Shown here: positions 28,626 to 38,700 of the stretch, piece after piece | How positions within the stretch are numbered: the stretch's first letter is position 1 | Layout: each line of letters begins with the position of its first letter | DNA from: Chrysophaeum taylorii | Lineage: Eukaryota; Sar; Pelagophyceae; Pelagomonadales; Pelagomonadaceae | Length of the DNA: 64,000 bases | Direction: 5' to 3' | Assembly: GCA_029834535.1 (NCBI GenBank) | Contig: JAQMWT010000172.1 | Location: forward strand, 52,984 to 116,983 | Notes under the pieces: model-generated | Databases searched by the model: none | What the model saw: the letters and a program-made list of their open reading frames with translations, nothing else | What the model was told of the DNA's origin: nothing | Translations under genes and position numbers: made by a program

Positions 28626-30627
28626 CTAACGGCGACGGTGTTTTCTCGACTGATTTTTGTGCTTGTCGACGTAGGCTTGGAAGGAGGCGGCCTTTTTGAC
28701 GGCGTTTTTGGCGACGACCCAGCACTCGTCGGCGACCTGGGAGACGAAGAAGATGTCGTGGCTGACGCAGACGACGGCGCCCTCGAATTTTCTGACGCAG
28801 TCGGCGAGGGCGGCGACGGACTCGAGGTCGAGGTTGTTGGTAGGCTCGTCGAGGACGAGGACGTGGGGGGCTACGTAGGAGACGGCAGCGAGGGCGACCC
28901 TGGACCGTTGGCCACCGGAGAGGGCCGAGGCGGGGACGTTTTGGAGGTCGGGATTGGTGCCGGTGACGCCGCACGAGGCGAGATGGGCTCGGAGCTTGAG
29001 ATCGTGGTCGTAGGACCCGTCGCCGGGGAACTTGCCGCGCATGAAGTCGAGAGGGGTCTTCGAGAGGTCGATCTGGTCGGCATGGTGCTGGTTGACGAGG
29101 GCGAGGCGCGCGTGCGGCGAGCGCAGGACCTCGCCTCGGGTCGGGTCGAGGAGGCCCAAGATGAGCTTGACGAGGGTCGTCTTGCCGTTGCCGTTCTCGC
29201 CGACGAAAACAATTCTGGAATTCGCGCGCACCGCGAGCTCGGCATTCAGGAAGAGGGGCCCCGCGCCCGGGTAAGCGAACCCGACCGCCCGGAGCGAGAC
29301 CAAGTTCCCCGGGACGTCCGTTCCGCCCGCGCGCAGCGTGATCGGGAGCTCGGCGTCCTCTTGGAGGGCGGCGAAGTCGCCGGCGAGAGCTTCTGTCTCG
29401 GCCCGCAGCTTGTCGGCCTGGCGCTCCTTCATTTTCATCTTGGCGATCTGCGACGAGCTCCCGCCATACCTAAACCCGTGGCCGGCGTACTCGTCGAGCT
29501 TGTCGATCTCGGCTCGGCGCCGCGAACGTTCGCGGTCCCAGGCCAGCTTTTGCTCGGCCCGGCGCGCGGCCCACACCCGGTACGAGCCGTGGGTCTGCGT
29601 GAGGCGCCTCGCCGCACCCGATATGTGGAGAACGTCGGTGCAGACGTCTTCCAGAAAAACGCGATCGTGCGAGACCACCACCACGATCCGGTCAGCCCAT
29701 ACGGGGGAGGTAGTGAGCTCCTCGGCCAGCCACAGGACAGCCGAAATCGAGAGATGGTTCGTCGGCTCGTCGAGGAGCAAGAGGTCGGGCTTGGAGAAGA
29801 GAGCCGCCGCCAAAAAAGTGCGTACGCGCCACCCGCCCGAGAGCGCTTTCATCGGCCGCGACCGGAGCTCTTTGGAAAACCCAAGATCTGCGAGAAGAGT
29901 CTCGGCGCGCTCCTCGGCCCCCGCGCACAACTCGAGCCGTTCGAGCGTGAGTTCTAGCTCGCGCGCGTCCTGGCCCCCGCGGGCCTTGTCCTCCAACAGC
30001 ACGCGTCGCTCGACGTCGGCGCGCGCCACCACCTCTACGGGACGCAGCTCGCCCTCTTCCTCGCTCAGCGTCACGTCCTGCGACGCGTAGTGGACTGAGC
30101 ACGCGACCGGAATGTCGCCGACCCTGCGCGCGGCCAACGCCTGCAACAGCGTCGACTTCCCCTTGCCGTTCCGCCCGACCAGAGCGTACCGCCGTCCCCG
30201 CACCAGCGCGAGTCCCGCCTCCTCCAGCAAGTCGCGTCCACCCCCGGGATTCGCCAGCGTGAACGACTTGGCCTCGATCGCCCCCTTGAATCCTCCGCTC
30301 CGCCACCGCTCGCGCACCGACCGTTCTTTGGCCGCTTCCATCTCCGCGCGAAGCTCGACCTGCCGCGTCTTCTCGGCCGCTTTGCGAGTATTCTTCGTCT
30401 TCTTCTCCTTCTCGGGACGACGACGCTGCTGCTCCTGCTGCTTCGGAGGACCCTCAACAATCCTGCTGCTGCAGCTGCTTGTCGTTTGATTGACGGCGAC
30501 CTTTGGCCTAGACGCGTCCCACGACACGTCCCGCGCCGCGAGCAGCGCCGCGTTCGACGTCGTCATGCCCGCCGCGACCACCTCGCTGCTCGCGCTGATT
30601 TTCGGCAAGCACACCTCCTCTGCGGCG

Positions 30628-30659
<32 letters not shown>

Positions 30660-30869
30660 CTTCTTCTTCTTCTGGTCGCGGCCCAAGGCCCGCCACAGCT
30701 CCGACACCTTCGAGGCCGCCGCCGCCTCGTCCGCGCAGTACTCGGCACTCAACAGAAATTCCGCGACCTGCTCCATCACCTCGTCGTCCTCGGCGTCCTC
30801 GACGAGACCGCTGATGTACTCGACAAGCTCCTCGTCGAGCCCCGCCAGCACCTCCGCGAACACCGCCAT
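28626..30869 (-). CDS. ABC-F ATPase, ABCF3/GCN20-like
   Basis: 747 residues, ATG at 30869. The N-terminal ~70 residues (LVEYISGLVED, EVMEQVAEFL) match the helical N-region of ABCF3/GCN20, which contacts GCN1 in amino-acid-starvation signalling and ribosome quality control. An Asn run of 11 encoded by a TTG/CAA microsatellite (~30637-30660) and a charged linker follow. Two nucleotide-binding domains without TM segments: NBD1 with LVGRNGKGKSTLL, ALSGGWRVRTFLA and LLLLDEPTNHL; NBD2 with FVGENGNGKTTLV, LSGGQRSRVALA and VLVLDEPTNNLD. The inter-domain linker is the charged helical pair typical of ABC-F proteins. Both Walker B glutamates are present, so ATPase activity is expected. Cytosolic and ribosome-associated. 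Confidence 0.93.
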
Positions 30870-30951
30870 TGCTTCTTGAGTTGTTGCTTGCTCTCAAGTA
30901 GTAGTAAGTAGTAGCACCACCACCACCCAGACCTTTGTTATTGATTGTTAG

Positions 30952-32991
30952 TTATCCGTTGTGGTGCTGTTTGCGGCGGCGACGGGGGGGTGTTCTGGTG
31001 ACGACATGGTTGTAGAGGTAAACGAGGCTCGCGGGCGTGATGCCAGCGATGTTGGAAGCGTCGGCGAAGGTCTTCGGCCGGTGCGCCCGGAGCTTCTCGA
31101 GCTCCTCGGCCGAGAGAGCCGGGAGGGCTTTGGGATCGTAGTCGAGGTCGGGGGGCAGAAAGAGCTGCTCGTTGCGGCGATAGACGTCGAACTCCTTGTC
31201 GAAGCGGTCGAGGTAGGCCCGGTACTTGCAGACGGCGGCAACCGTGTCGCGAGCCTCTGCGGCAACTACTCCTCCTTGATCATCGTCAGACAAGGTATTG
31301 GCGGCTCGTTCGACGGACGCGAGGTCGGCGTTGGGCATGGCGAGCATCTCGGCGGCCGACTTGACGACGCCGCGCGCGGCTTTCTTGCCAGTTCGATCGT
31401 CGTCGGGCGCGAAAGGGACGTGCCGGTACCAGTCGGCCGCGCGGAACCTGAGGCGGTCGAGGCGACGGAGGCCGTCGTCGACACACCTCTGGCGGCGCGC
31501 GCAGGCTTCCGCGCGATCGTCTCCCACCAAGCCAACCTCGAAAGCCCGCGGCGTCAACCTGAGGTCGGCGTTGTCGGCCCGCAACGAGAGGCGGTACTCG
31601 GCGCGAGACGTGAACATGCGATACGGCTCTCGCGTGCCGCGCGAGACGAGGTCGTCGACGAGGACGCCCGCGTACCCGTCTCTGCGCGAGAGAACGAATC
31701 TGTCGCGTCCGAGCGCGCTCAAGCCCGCGTTCGCGCCCGCGATAACACCCAGCGCCGCGGCTTCCTCGTACCCGGTCGTCCCGCAGATCTGGCCGGCCAG
31801 GTAGAGTCCGGGCGCCGCGCGCACCCCTAAACAATGATCGAGGCTGCGCGGGTCCACAAAATCGTACTCGACGTCGTACCCGGCTTGCAGGATCTCGGCG
31901 CGCTCTAGACCTCGGATCGACGCGACGATCTGCCGTTGCACCTCGAGCGGAAACGCTCCCGACAGCCCGTTCGGGTACACGACGTGCGTTCCGAGTCCTT
32001 CTGGCTCGAGCCAGACGCCGTGCGAGGGCCGGTCGAACCGCTCGACCTTTTTGTAGAGCGAGGGACAGTAGCGCGGCCCGACCCCCGTCGTCGACGGCGC
32101 CGCGAGGGTATGAGCGTTCGCGACGACGATCTCGTGCGTCCGAGGGTTGGTCGCCGTCCGGTGGCACCGGATCAACGGGTTCGACGCCGGGGGACCGTAG
32201 GAACTAAAGGCGAACGGCTCTTCCGAGGGCTGCACGACGCACCGATCCCAGTCGATCGTGCGCCCGTCCAGCCGCGGAGGCGTGCCAGTCTTAAGCCGCG
32301 CCAACGGTAACCCTAATGTCTCCTCGAGCAATTTCGCGAGCGCGTTCGACGGAGGCTCGACAATTTCCGAGTTCCGGACGTGCCTCCCGGCCTCGTAGCT
32401 CTCGTGACCCACGTAGCACCGTCCCCGGAGGAAGGTCCCCGTCGTGATCACCGCCGCGCTACACGTCAGCGTCTCTCGTCCGAGTCGGACGCCGCGCACG
32501 ACGGAACCCTCGAGCTCGACGTCCAAAGCCGAGTCTTCGATAATCTCGAGGTTCGGAATCTCGCCCACGAGCTCAAAGATCGCCGCCTTGTATAAGTCCC
32601 GGTCCGCCTGCGCGCGCGGGCCCCATACCGCCTGACCCTTGCGCCGATTCAACATTCGGAAGTGGATTCCGCCTCTGTCGATCGCCAGACCCATCAGCCC
32701 CCCCAGGGCGTCCACCTCGCGCACGAGGTGGCCCTTCCCGATTCCTCCAATCGACGGATTGCACGACATTTCCCCAATCGTGTCCTTGCGCTGCGTCACG
32801 AGCGCCGTCCGCGCGCCAACGCGCGCGGCCGCGGCTGCGGCTTCGCACCCGGCGTGCCCGCCACCGATCACCACAACGTCGAACTCCTTATGCCCGATCA
32901 TTCGCAGACTACTCCTCGTCGCCCGGAACGTCATGGTCATCACCCGACGCAACAACAACACCAAAACTACAAACAACAATCTTCGCCTCAT
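30952..32991 (-). CDS. tRNA uridine 5-carboxymethylaminomethyl modification enzyme MnmG/MTO1
   Basis: FAD/NADH enzyme that, with MnmE/GTPBP3, modifies U34 of certain organellar tRNAs. 679 residues from the ATG at 32991. A ~35-residue basic, hydrophobic leader (MRRRLLFVVLVLLLRR...FRATRSSLRM) fits a mitochondrial or plastid targeting peptide. The FAD-binding motif VVIGGGHAGCEAA follows, then CNPSIGGIGKGHLVREVDAL and RGGIHFRMLN, all GidA hallmarks; also GTFLRG, GTPPRLDGRT, YCPSLYKK, LYLAGQICGTTGYEEAAALG and FTSRAEYRLSLRADNADLRL. The C-terminal helical region for MnmE binding ends with TFADASNIAGITPASLVYLY. All family blocks are intact. The frame stays open 135 codons upstream to 33396 but lacks homology-like sequence there. 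Confidence 0.94.
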   Translation of the reverse strand: MRRRLLFVVLVLLLRRVMTMTFRATRSSLRMIGHKEFDVVVIGGGHAGCEAAAAAARVGARTALVTQRKDTIGEMSCNPSIGGIGKGHLVREVDALGGLMGLAIDRGGIHFRMLNRRKGQAVWGPRAQADRDLYKAAIFELVGEIPNLEIIEDSALDVELEGSVVRGVRLGRETLTCSAAVITTGTFLRGRCYVGHESYEAGRHVRNSEIVEPPSNALAKLLEETLGLPLARLKTGTPPRLDGRTIDWDRCVVQPSEEPFAFSSYGPPASNPLIRCHRTATNPRTHEIVVANAHTLAAPSTTGVGPRYCPSLYKKVERFDRPSHGVWLEPEGLGTHVVYPNGLSGAFPLEVQRQIVASIRGLERAEILQAGYDVEYDFVDPRSLDHCLGVRAAPGLYLAGQICGTTGYEEAAALGVIAGANAGLSALGRDRFVLSRRDGYAGVLVDDLVSRGTREPYRMFTSRAEYRLSLRADNADLRLTPRAFEVGLVGDDRAEACARRQRCVDDGLRRLDRLRFRAADWYRHVPFAPDDDRTGKKAARGVVKSAAEMLAMPNADLASVERAANTLSDDDQGGVVAAEARDTVAAVCKYRAYLDRFDKEFDVYRRNEQLFLPPDLDYDPKALPALSAEELEKLRAHRPKTFADASNIAGITPASLVYLYNHVVTRTPPRRRRKQHHNG

Positions 32992-33611
32992 AGGCGACCT
33001 CTCTGGGGGGGGGGGGGTCTTCGATTCGATGATGGTCAGGGAAAAAAAAACAAAACCCCAGGCGTGATTGCGACTCTGTTTCTGGTTAGGATCGTTGTAT
33101 GCTGTCCTCGAAGCGTCGACGCAGCACAGCTCGGTGGTTAAGACGCGGGCTGGCGCGTTCGCTGGAACCACCAATTTTCGTGTTGTGCGTTGTTGTTGTC
33201 CGGTTGGTTGCGAGCAGTCGGGGCCGAAAAGGTCGTCGGCGCCGACGAAACGCGTCCCCCCGCAGCCGCCGCCGTCGTCGTCCGAGATGCCTCTCCGGCT
33301 CGAAGAAGAACACCACAAACGTTCCCGCGCAATGATCCACACACACACGCGCGAGTGGCGATCGAATGTTAAGCATGCACAGCTGGCGAAGGCCATTTAA
33401 CTAACTACTCGTCTTAAACGGGCGACTTCCGCTCAGCGCAGGCGCACCACACCAGTAGTGGCGACGAAAGGGAGGCGCCGCCGCCGCGCGCGTGAAATGA
33501 TGATGAAAACCGCCGCCGCGGGGTCATAATTAAGTAATTAACTCTGATGATGTAATGATGATGATGATGATGACATAGCCGAATGATCTATCTCGCAATG
33601 ATGAAAGTACC
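32992..33611. other. Intergenic stretch, no gene recognised
   Basis: Holds a G run at 33006-33018, the in-frame upstream extension of the MnmG frame (to 33396) and ATG-rich AT repeats near 33540-33575 (TGA units). Other frames are short and Arg-rich in a way that suggests antisense noise. Confidence 0.5.
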
Positions 33612-35282
33612 TTAACATGTCCGGCTTATTAGAAAGGCGTGGAGCGCCGGGCGGATGGCGTCGAGGCAGCGCTTAGAAAGGGTGGGGTTCTCGGGGACGG
33701 CGATAACGAGCGTCGTTCCGCGGAGTGCGGCGAGGGGCTGCTGGAGGGGGTCGGCGAGGGCGGTGGCCATGGCCCTGGCGAGGGCGGGGGCGGGGCGGTC
33801 GCAGACGAGGTCGATTTGGCGGGCCGCGCTTTGGACGAGGCCGATGCCGCCGCAGACGACGATAAGGGAGACGTTGTCGTCGGAGAGGCGGATGTTGTCT
33901 GCGAGATGGTCGTCGGCCGGGAGAAGGTCGGTTCGGGGGAGTTTGAAAAGGTCGTCGTCGGAACGAAGGTGTGTCGTCGTCTCTCGTTCGGGAAAGAAAA
34001 AGCTCGGGCGGGCGGGGGGAAGCGGCGAGACGAGAAGCGCAGAAACCCGCGCGCCCGCCCGCAGGGTCGAGGTGGCAGCCGCGCGCCGGTCAGGGAGCCA
34101 CGCGAGGGCGTCGGCGCCGTGCATGGAGACGAGCCTCGACGAGCGTTGGAAACCCGTGCTTCGCACGACGCGGAAATCGTCGACGCGAACCCTCCGATAC
34201 TCCGGACGAATTTCGTCGAGGGTAACGTCCTCCCCGAGGTCGCACTCGAGGTGTGGGGGCACGCAGCGGTCTCTCGGGAAGCCGCGAAGCTTTTTGAGGG
34301 CGGGTACGACGAGGAGCAGCGAGGTGACGACCGCGGAGACGGGGTTCCCGGGGAGGCCGAAATAAAGCGAGCCGTTTTCTAACGTCGCGAACGTCGTAGG
34401 TTTGCCGGGTTTCATGTGGAGGCGTCCGAAATGGATCTTGGCGCCTCGGGCCTCGAGAAGAGGTTTGGCAAAGTCGGCGCGACCAACCGAGACGCCGCCA
34501 GTCGTGACGAGGACGTCGCAGTCGGCGTCGAGAGCCGCTCCGAGAGCCTCGGGCGAGTCGGCGACGATTCCGCCGTCGACGACGATAGCGCCGCCCTCGT
34601 GGTCGCCCGCGCCTCCCAATAGTGCTTCGAGCGCGGGCCTGTTCGCATCGCGGACCTTGCAGGCAGGATCGTAGGGTCCTCGAAGTTCGTCGCCGGTCGA
34701 GAAGAGTTTCACGCGCGGACGCCGGCGGACTCTGACGCGATCGCGTCCGACCGTCGCGAGGATGCCTAGGTCCCAGGGCCGCAGCACCGCGCCGCGCGGG
34801 ATCAGAACCTCGCCTGCCTCGTGATCGGACCCTCGTCGACGCACGTCTTTGCCTTTTGGCACGACAGGAACGCGAACCGAGGAGGAGGTCGCCGCTTCCG
34901 CCGCGCTCTCGACCGAGGAGGAGGTCGCCGCTTCCGCCGCGCTCTCGACGTCGCACACGGCGTCGGCACCCTCCGGGAGCGGTGCGCCCGTCGCGACGTA
35001 GCAGCACTCGCCGGGATCGAGGGGTCTTGGGGGCTTGTTTCCGGCGAGGACCGCATACCCCACCCTCAGCGTGCAGGGGGTCTCGGCCGACCGCACCGCG
35101 TAGCCGTCGCTGATCGTCGTGTCGAAGAAGGGGTACGGCGCCGGGGCCACCACGTCCTCGCACACCACGTACCCGCAGGCATCTTTCGCAGGAACCTCAA
35201 TCTCCTCGAGGGGCGCGCAACAGGCGAGGACAGCGCCGAGCGCCTCGTTCACCCCACGCATCGGATACGTCGTCTCCTCCAT
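33612..35282 (-). CDS. Cnx1-like molybdopterin insertase: MoeA (E) domain plus degenerate MogA (G) domain
   Basis: Final step of molybdenum cofactor synthesis: the G domain adenylates molybdopterin and the E domain inserts molybdate. 556 residues, ATG at 35282 (the open frame starts with GTG). E domain: FDTTISDGYAVR, CCYVATGAPLPEGADAV, VRRRGSDHEAGEVLI, VKLFSTGDEL, DVLVTTGGVSVGRADF, HFGRLHMKPGKPTTFA and FGLPGNPVSAVV, all MoeA signatures. The last ~100 residues align in order with a G domain (VSLIVVCGGIGLV, LARAMATALADPLQQPLAAL, TLVIAVPENPTLSKRCLDAI), but the usual GGTG and TPRDVTPEA boxes read GGIG and VQSAARQ, and the domain is short at its start. The order E then G is as in plant Cnx1; gephyrin is G then E. 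A 36-bp tandem duplication (34876-34947) doubles a 12-residue Glu/Ala/Ser segment. Confidence 0.88.
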   Translation of the reverse strand: MEETTYPMRGVNEALGAVLACCAPLEEIEVPAKDACGYVVCEDVVAPAPYPFFDTTISDGYAVRSAETPCTLRVGYAVLAGNKPPRPLDPGECCYVATGAPLPEGADAVCDVESAAEAATSSSVESAAEAATSSSVRVPVVPKGKDVRRRGSDHEAGEVLIPRGAVLRPWDLGILATVGRDRVRVRRRPRVKLFSTGDELRGPYDPACKVRDANRPALEALLGGAGDHEGGAIVVDGGIVADSPEALGAALDADCDVLVTTGGVSVGRADFAKPLLEARGAKIHFGRLHMKPGKPTTFATLENGSLYFGLPGNPVSAVVTSLLLVVPALKKLRGFPRDRCVPPHLECDLGEDVTLDEIRPEYRRVRVDDFRVVRSTGFQRSSRLVSMHGADALAWLPDRRAAATSTLRAGARVSALLVSPLPPARPSFFFPERETTTHLRSDDDLFKLPRTDLLPADDHLADNIRLSDDNVSLIVVCGGIGLVQSAARQIDLVCDRPAPALARAMATALADPLQQPLAALRGTTLVIAVPENPTLSKRCLDAIRPALHAFLISRTC

Positions 35283-35302
35283 ATTTTTTTTCACAACTAA
35301 CT

Positions 35303-35655
35303 AAGTGTTGGGAACTAACATATTTATTTATTTATTTATTTTTTATTTATTTATTTATTCACTGGGTTCACTTCACTTGCCTCGCTGCTGAATTTGGTTC
35401 ACTTCACTTCACTTCACTTCTTTTCACCGAAGTTTTGTCTCTCCGACGTGTTCGTTCACTTCATATTCATTCACGTTGGCTGACAGAGCGGCTCTGGCGA
35501 TTTTTTATAAAAAAAATGTAGCGTTCGCTTCACCGACGACGACGTTCACGACATGGCCGGGTGTTGTTGTTCACTTCAAATCACTTGGCACAAATATTGC
35601 TGCGTGGGGGGTGAAGTGGTTCACGTTCACTTGCTGAAATGAATTCCCACCGCTG
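35303..35655. mobile_element. MITE-like non-autonomous element related to the hAT at 12921-15865
   Basis: Left end AAGTGTTGGGAACTAAC (35303) and right end, reversed, CAGCGGTGGGAATTCA (35655) form a hAT-like inverted repeat. The right ~110 bp matches the first ~110 bp of the 12921 element in inverse orientation, including TCAGCAAGTGAACGTGAACC and GTGATTTGAAGTGAAC. The left part matches that element's right end: ATTCACTGGG, CACTTCACTT arrays, CACCGAA, TTCATTCAC and TTGGCTGAC. It has no coding capacity. An ATTT run (35321-35361) sits inside the left end. No clear target duplication. Confidence 0.8.
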
Positions 35656-35713
35656 ATTTTTTTATTTTTCACGGCAAAAAAAGAGTTGTAGAATACTACT
35701 ACTACCACCACCT

Positions 35714-38700
35714 ATGGGGGCTGACGACGATACCTATACTGACGACGACCGGCCCCCGCAATCGGTGGTCCCTCTGGACATCCAGGCCGTCGTGATGGTA
35801 CTGGGGCTCGGGCTCGTCGCGGGCGTCGTGGTCGTCGGGTGCTGCCTCTCGCGAGGACGACTCGAGCACCTTGATCCGTGCGGATCGCGAAGAAACGCGA
35901 AGAATCATCGGCGGAAGCGCCGCGGCGCGGGGCTCGGGTCGCCGAACCCCATCCTCCTGTTTCCCCCGAGATTTTTCTCGATGGGGCAGCCGTCCTTGAT
36001 GGTCTGGAAGGTGCTGACCGAGCGACGGCGCGACGCGAAAGGCGCCGCGACGTTTTTCCTGCTTCCGACGACCGTCCTCTTGGCCGTCTGGCTGCTGTAC
36101 GCGTGCTTCAGCAGCAAAAAATCGAGCGGCGAGATCGAACAGTTTTTGACTGTGCTGTCTTTGGTGTTTGTGACGCAGTCGACCTGCGCGAACGTGGTGC
36201 ACGAGAAAGCTTCGAAACTGAGAGAATCTCTGAGGCAAATGGGTCTCCGCGCCGCGCCTTACTGGTGGTCGATTTTTGTCGTCGACGGTCTGCTTTTCGG
36301 CACCCTGCTGTCGGTCCTGGTCGCATCGGTCGCCGCGCCGCTCCGTCTCTTCCACAACGCGGGCTCGGGCTACGGCGACGGCGACGTGTACGCGTGGCCG
36401 ACGCTCTTTGGGTTGGCGTGGTGCTACTGCGCCGCGTCGACGGCCGTCGGGGTTTTTTTGTCCACGCTCTGCGGCTCGACCTCGACGGCCTCGCTTTCGT
36501 CGTTTGCGGTGACGATCGTCGCGATTACCACCTTCGTCGTCCTCAAGATGTCGGCCCCGAAGGCTCTGGAGGAAGGTCGAATCGGCTTTTTCCTTTGTCC
36601 GCCGCTCGCGCTCACCCTCGCCGTCGCCGGCATGAGCTCGACCTTTGCGCGGTACCCCATGACTCTCCGCATTGGTGCAGCGACCGTTTCGCGGTGGCTC
36701 CTGGTGGACGCGCTTTTGTACGCGGCCTTGGCGGCGTACTTGGCGCGCGTCCTCCCCACCGAGGACTTTGGCCGACGCGACCCGTGGTGGTTTCCCGCCG
36801 CGTGTTTGCTCGAGAAAAGGACGAAAAAATGTGGAGGACAGCAAGATCCTCCTCCTCCTCCTCCTCTCACGAGCGAGAACGCCACGGCGCCGCTGATGGA
36901 CGAGGAGGCGCCGCCGCCGCCATCAGGCGGGGGCCCGACCGTGTCTATCCGGAACCTCCGCAAGTCGTTCGGGAAACACGTGGCGCTCGACGACGTGTCG
37001 CTGGACCTCGAGGAGAACGAGACGGTCGCGCTGCTGGGCCACAACGGCGCGGGAAAGAGCACGCTCCTCAACCTGTTGACGGGGCTCGTGCCCGCCGACG
37101 CCGGGACGGCCGCCGTTTACGGCGGACGCGATAGGGGGGTCCTCGGGGTATGCCCGCAGCACGACGTCCTTTTCGAGCGGCTGACGACGCGCGAGCACGT
37201 CGCGCTGTGCGCGGCTATAAAGAGCGGTCGCGTCGACCCCACCAACGCCGAGGGCGACGAGCTCCTGAGGACCTTTGGGCTCGCGCACCGCGAGGACCAC
37301 CTCGGCCGCGAGTTGTCGGGCGGCATGCGCCGCAAGCTCTCGACGGCGTGCGCTTTGGTCGGCGGCTCCAAGTTCGTCATCCTCGACGAGCCGACGACGG
37401 GCTTGGACGCGCTCGCCCGCCGCGAGCTCTGGGATCTCCTAGCCAAAATCAAGCGCGGTCGCACGGTCCTGCTGACGACCCACTACATGGACGAGGCCGA
37501 CGCGCTGGGCGATCAGATCGCCATCCTGCGCCACGGCAAGATCGCGTGTCACGCGCCGCCGGAGGACCTCAAGCGCGACCTCGGCGCCGACGCCTACAAG
37601 CTCACTTGCGATCTTCATCCTGCCCCCGGGGATGACGCGATGAGCGGGCACTCCTCGGACGACGACAACATCGAGCTCACCGTCTGCAGCAGCAGCAAGC
37701 CTTTGGACGACGACGACGACGACGAGGAGGACGAGCTGTCGCGCGTCGTGGCTGCCCGCGTCCCGGGGGCAAAGTTGTGGCACGACGGGCGCATCGACCC
37801 GACGAGGCGCGTCTACGCGCTGCCCGCCGACCGCCCGACGGAGATCGGAGGTTTGGTCGCCGAACTCGAGCGCGACGCCAAGGAGGGCGGTCCGCGCTTC
37901 GGCGTAGCCGCGGTCGGCATCGGGCCCTCGGACCTCGAGGACGCCTTCGTCAGCCTCGGCGGCGATTCCCGCTCGCCACAACAAGAACAACAAGAACAAC
38001 AAGAACAAGAAGATCATTTGGAGGAGGAGAAGGAGGAACCCGCGTACAAGGTCCACCACGAAGACGGCGGGTCGTTGTGGGCGAGCTTCTCGACGCGGGT
38101 GCGCGCCCTGTGCCGGAAACGGCTTTTGACGGCGCGACGCGACCTCAAGACGATCCCCTTGTTGCTGATCCCCGTGGCCGCGGCCGTCGCCGCGCTCGTG
38201 CTGAACGCCGAGGACGAGTTTGGGAAGCGCGGCACGTCGACGGCCAACGTCGCCACGGCCGTGATCGTGATGCTGGCGTTTATTCCCGCGGCCGGACTCG
38301 TCGCCGAGCACGTTGTCGCCGAGCGTTCGAGCAAGCTGCGAGACGTCCTGACGGTCGCGGGCTGCGACGCGAAGTGCTATGTTTTTGGCACTTTTGTCGG
38401 GGACGCCGCGCTTTTTTCGGCGGTGGTGCTGGCCGTCGCGGTAATAGCCGCCGCGACGGGCTCGGCCGTCGCGACCTACCGGAAAACCACCCCGTACAAA
38501 TTTCCCCGGGATCTCGCCGACGCCCCCGATTCGATGGTCGAAGAGGTGGCCTCGCAGGTTTTGCATTCGGTGTGGGTCGACGATCGGTGGGAGAACGACG
38601 ACTGGATCCCCGACCGCGTCCCCCAATGGATCCTCGACCTCACCGACGACGCGGTGAAGGCGGCCGAGGCGAAGTTGAACGTGACCGACGACGACTGGAG

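Noticed and set aside
33129-33180. tRNA-like stretch (CTCGGTGGTTAAGAC with a GGAACCACC tail)
   Set aside because: Resembles a D-arm only; no anticodon stem or T-arm pairs at proper spacing, so not a tRNA.
33000-33396. Upstream extension of the MnmG frame to 33396
   Set aside because: 135 codons without homology-like sequence and with a poly-G run; the ATG at 32991 is followed directly by a targeting-like leader.
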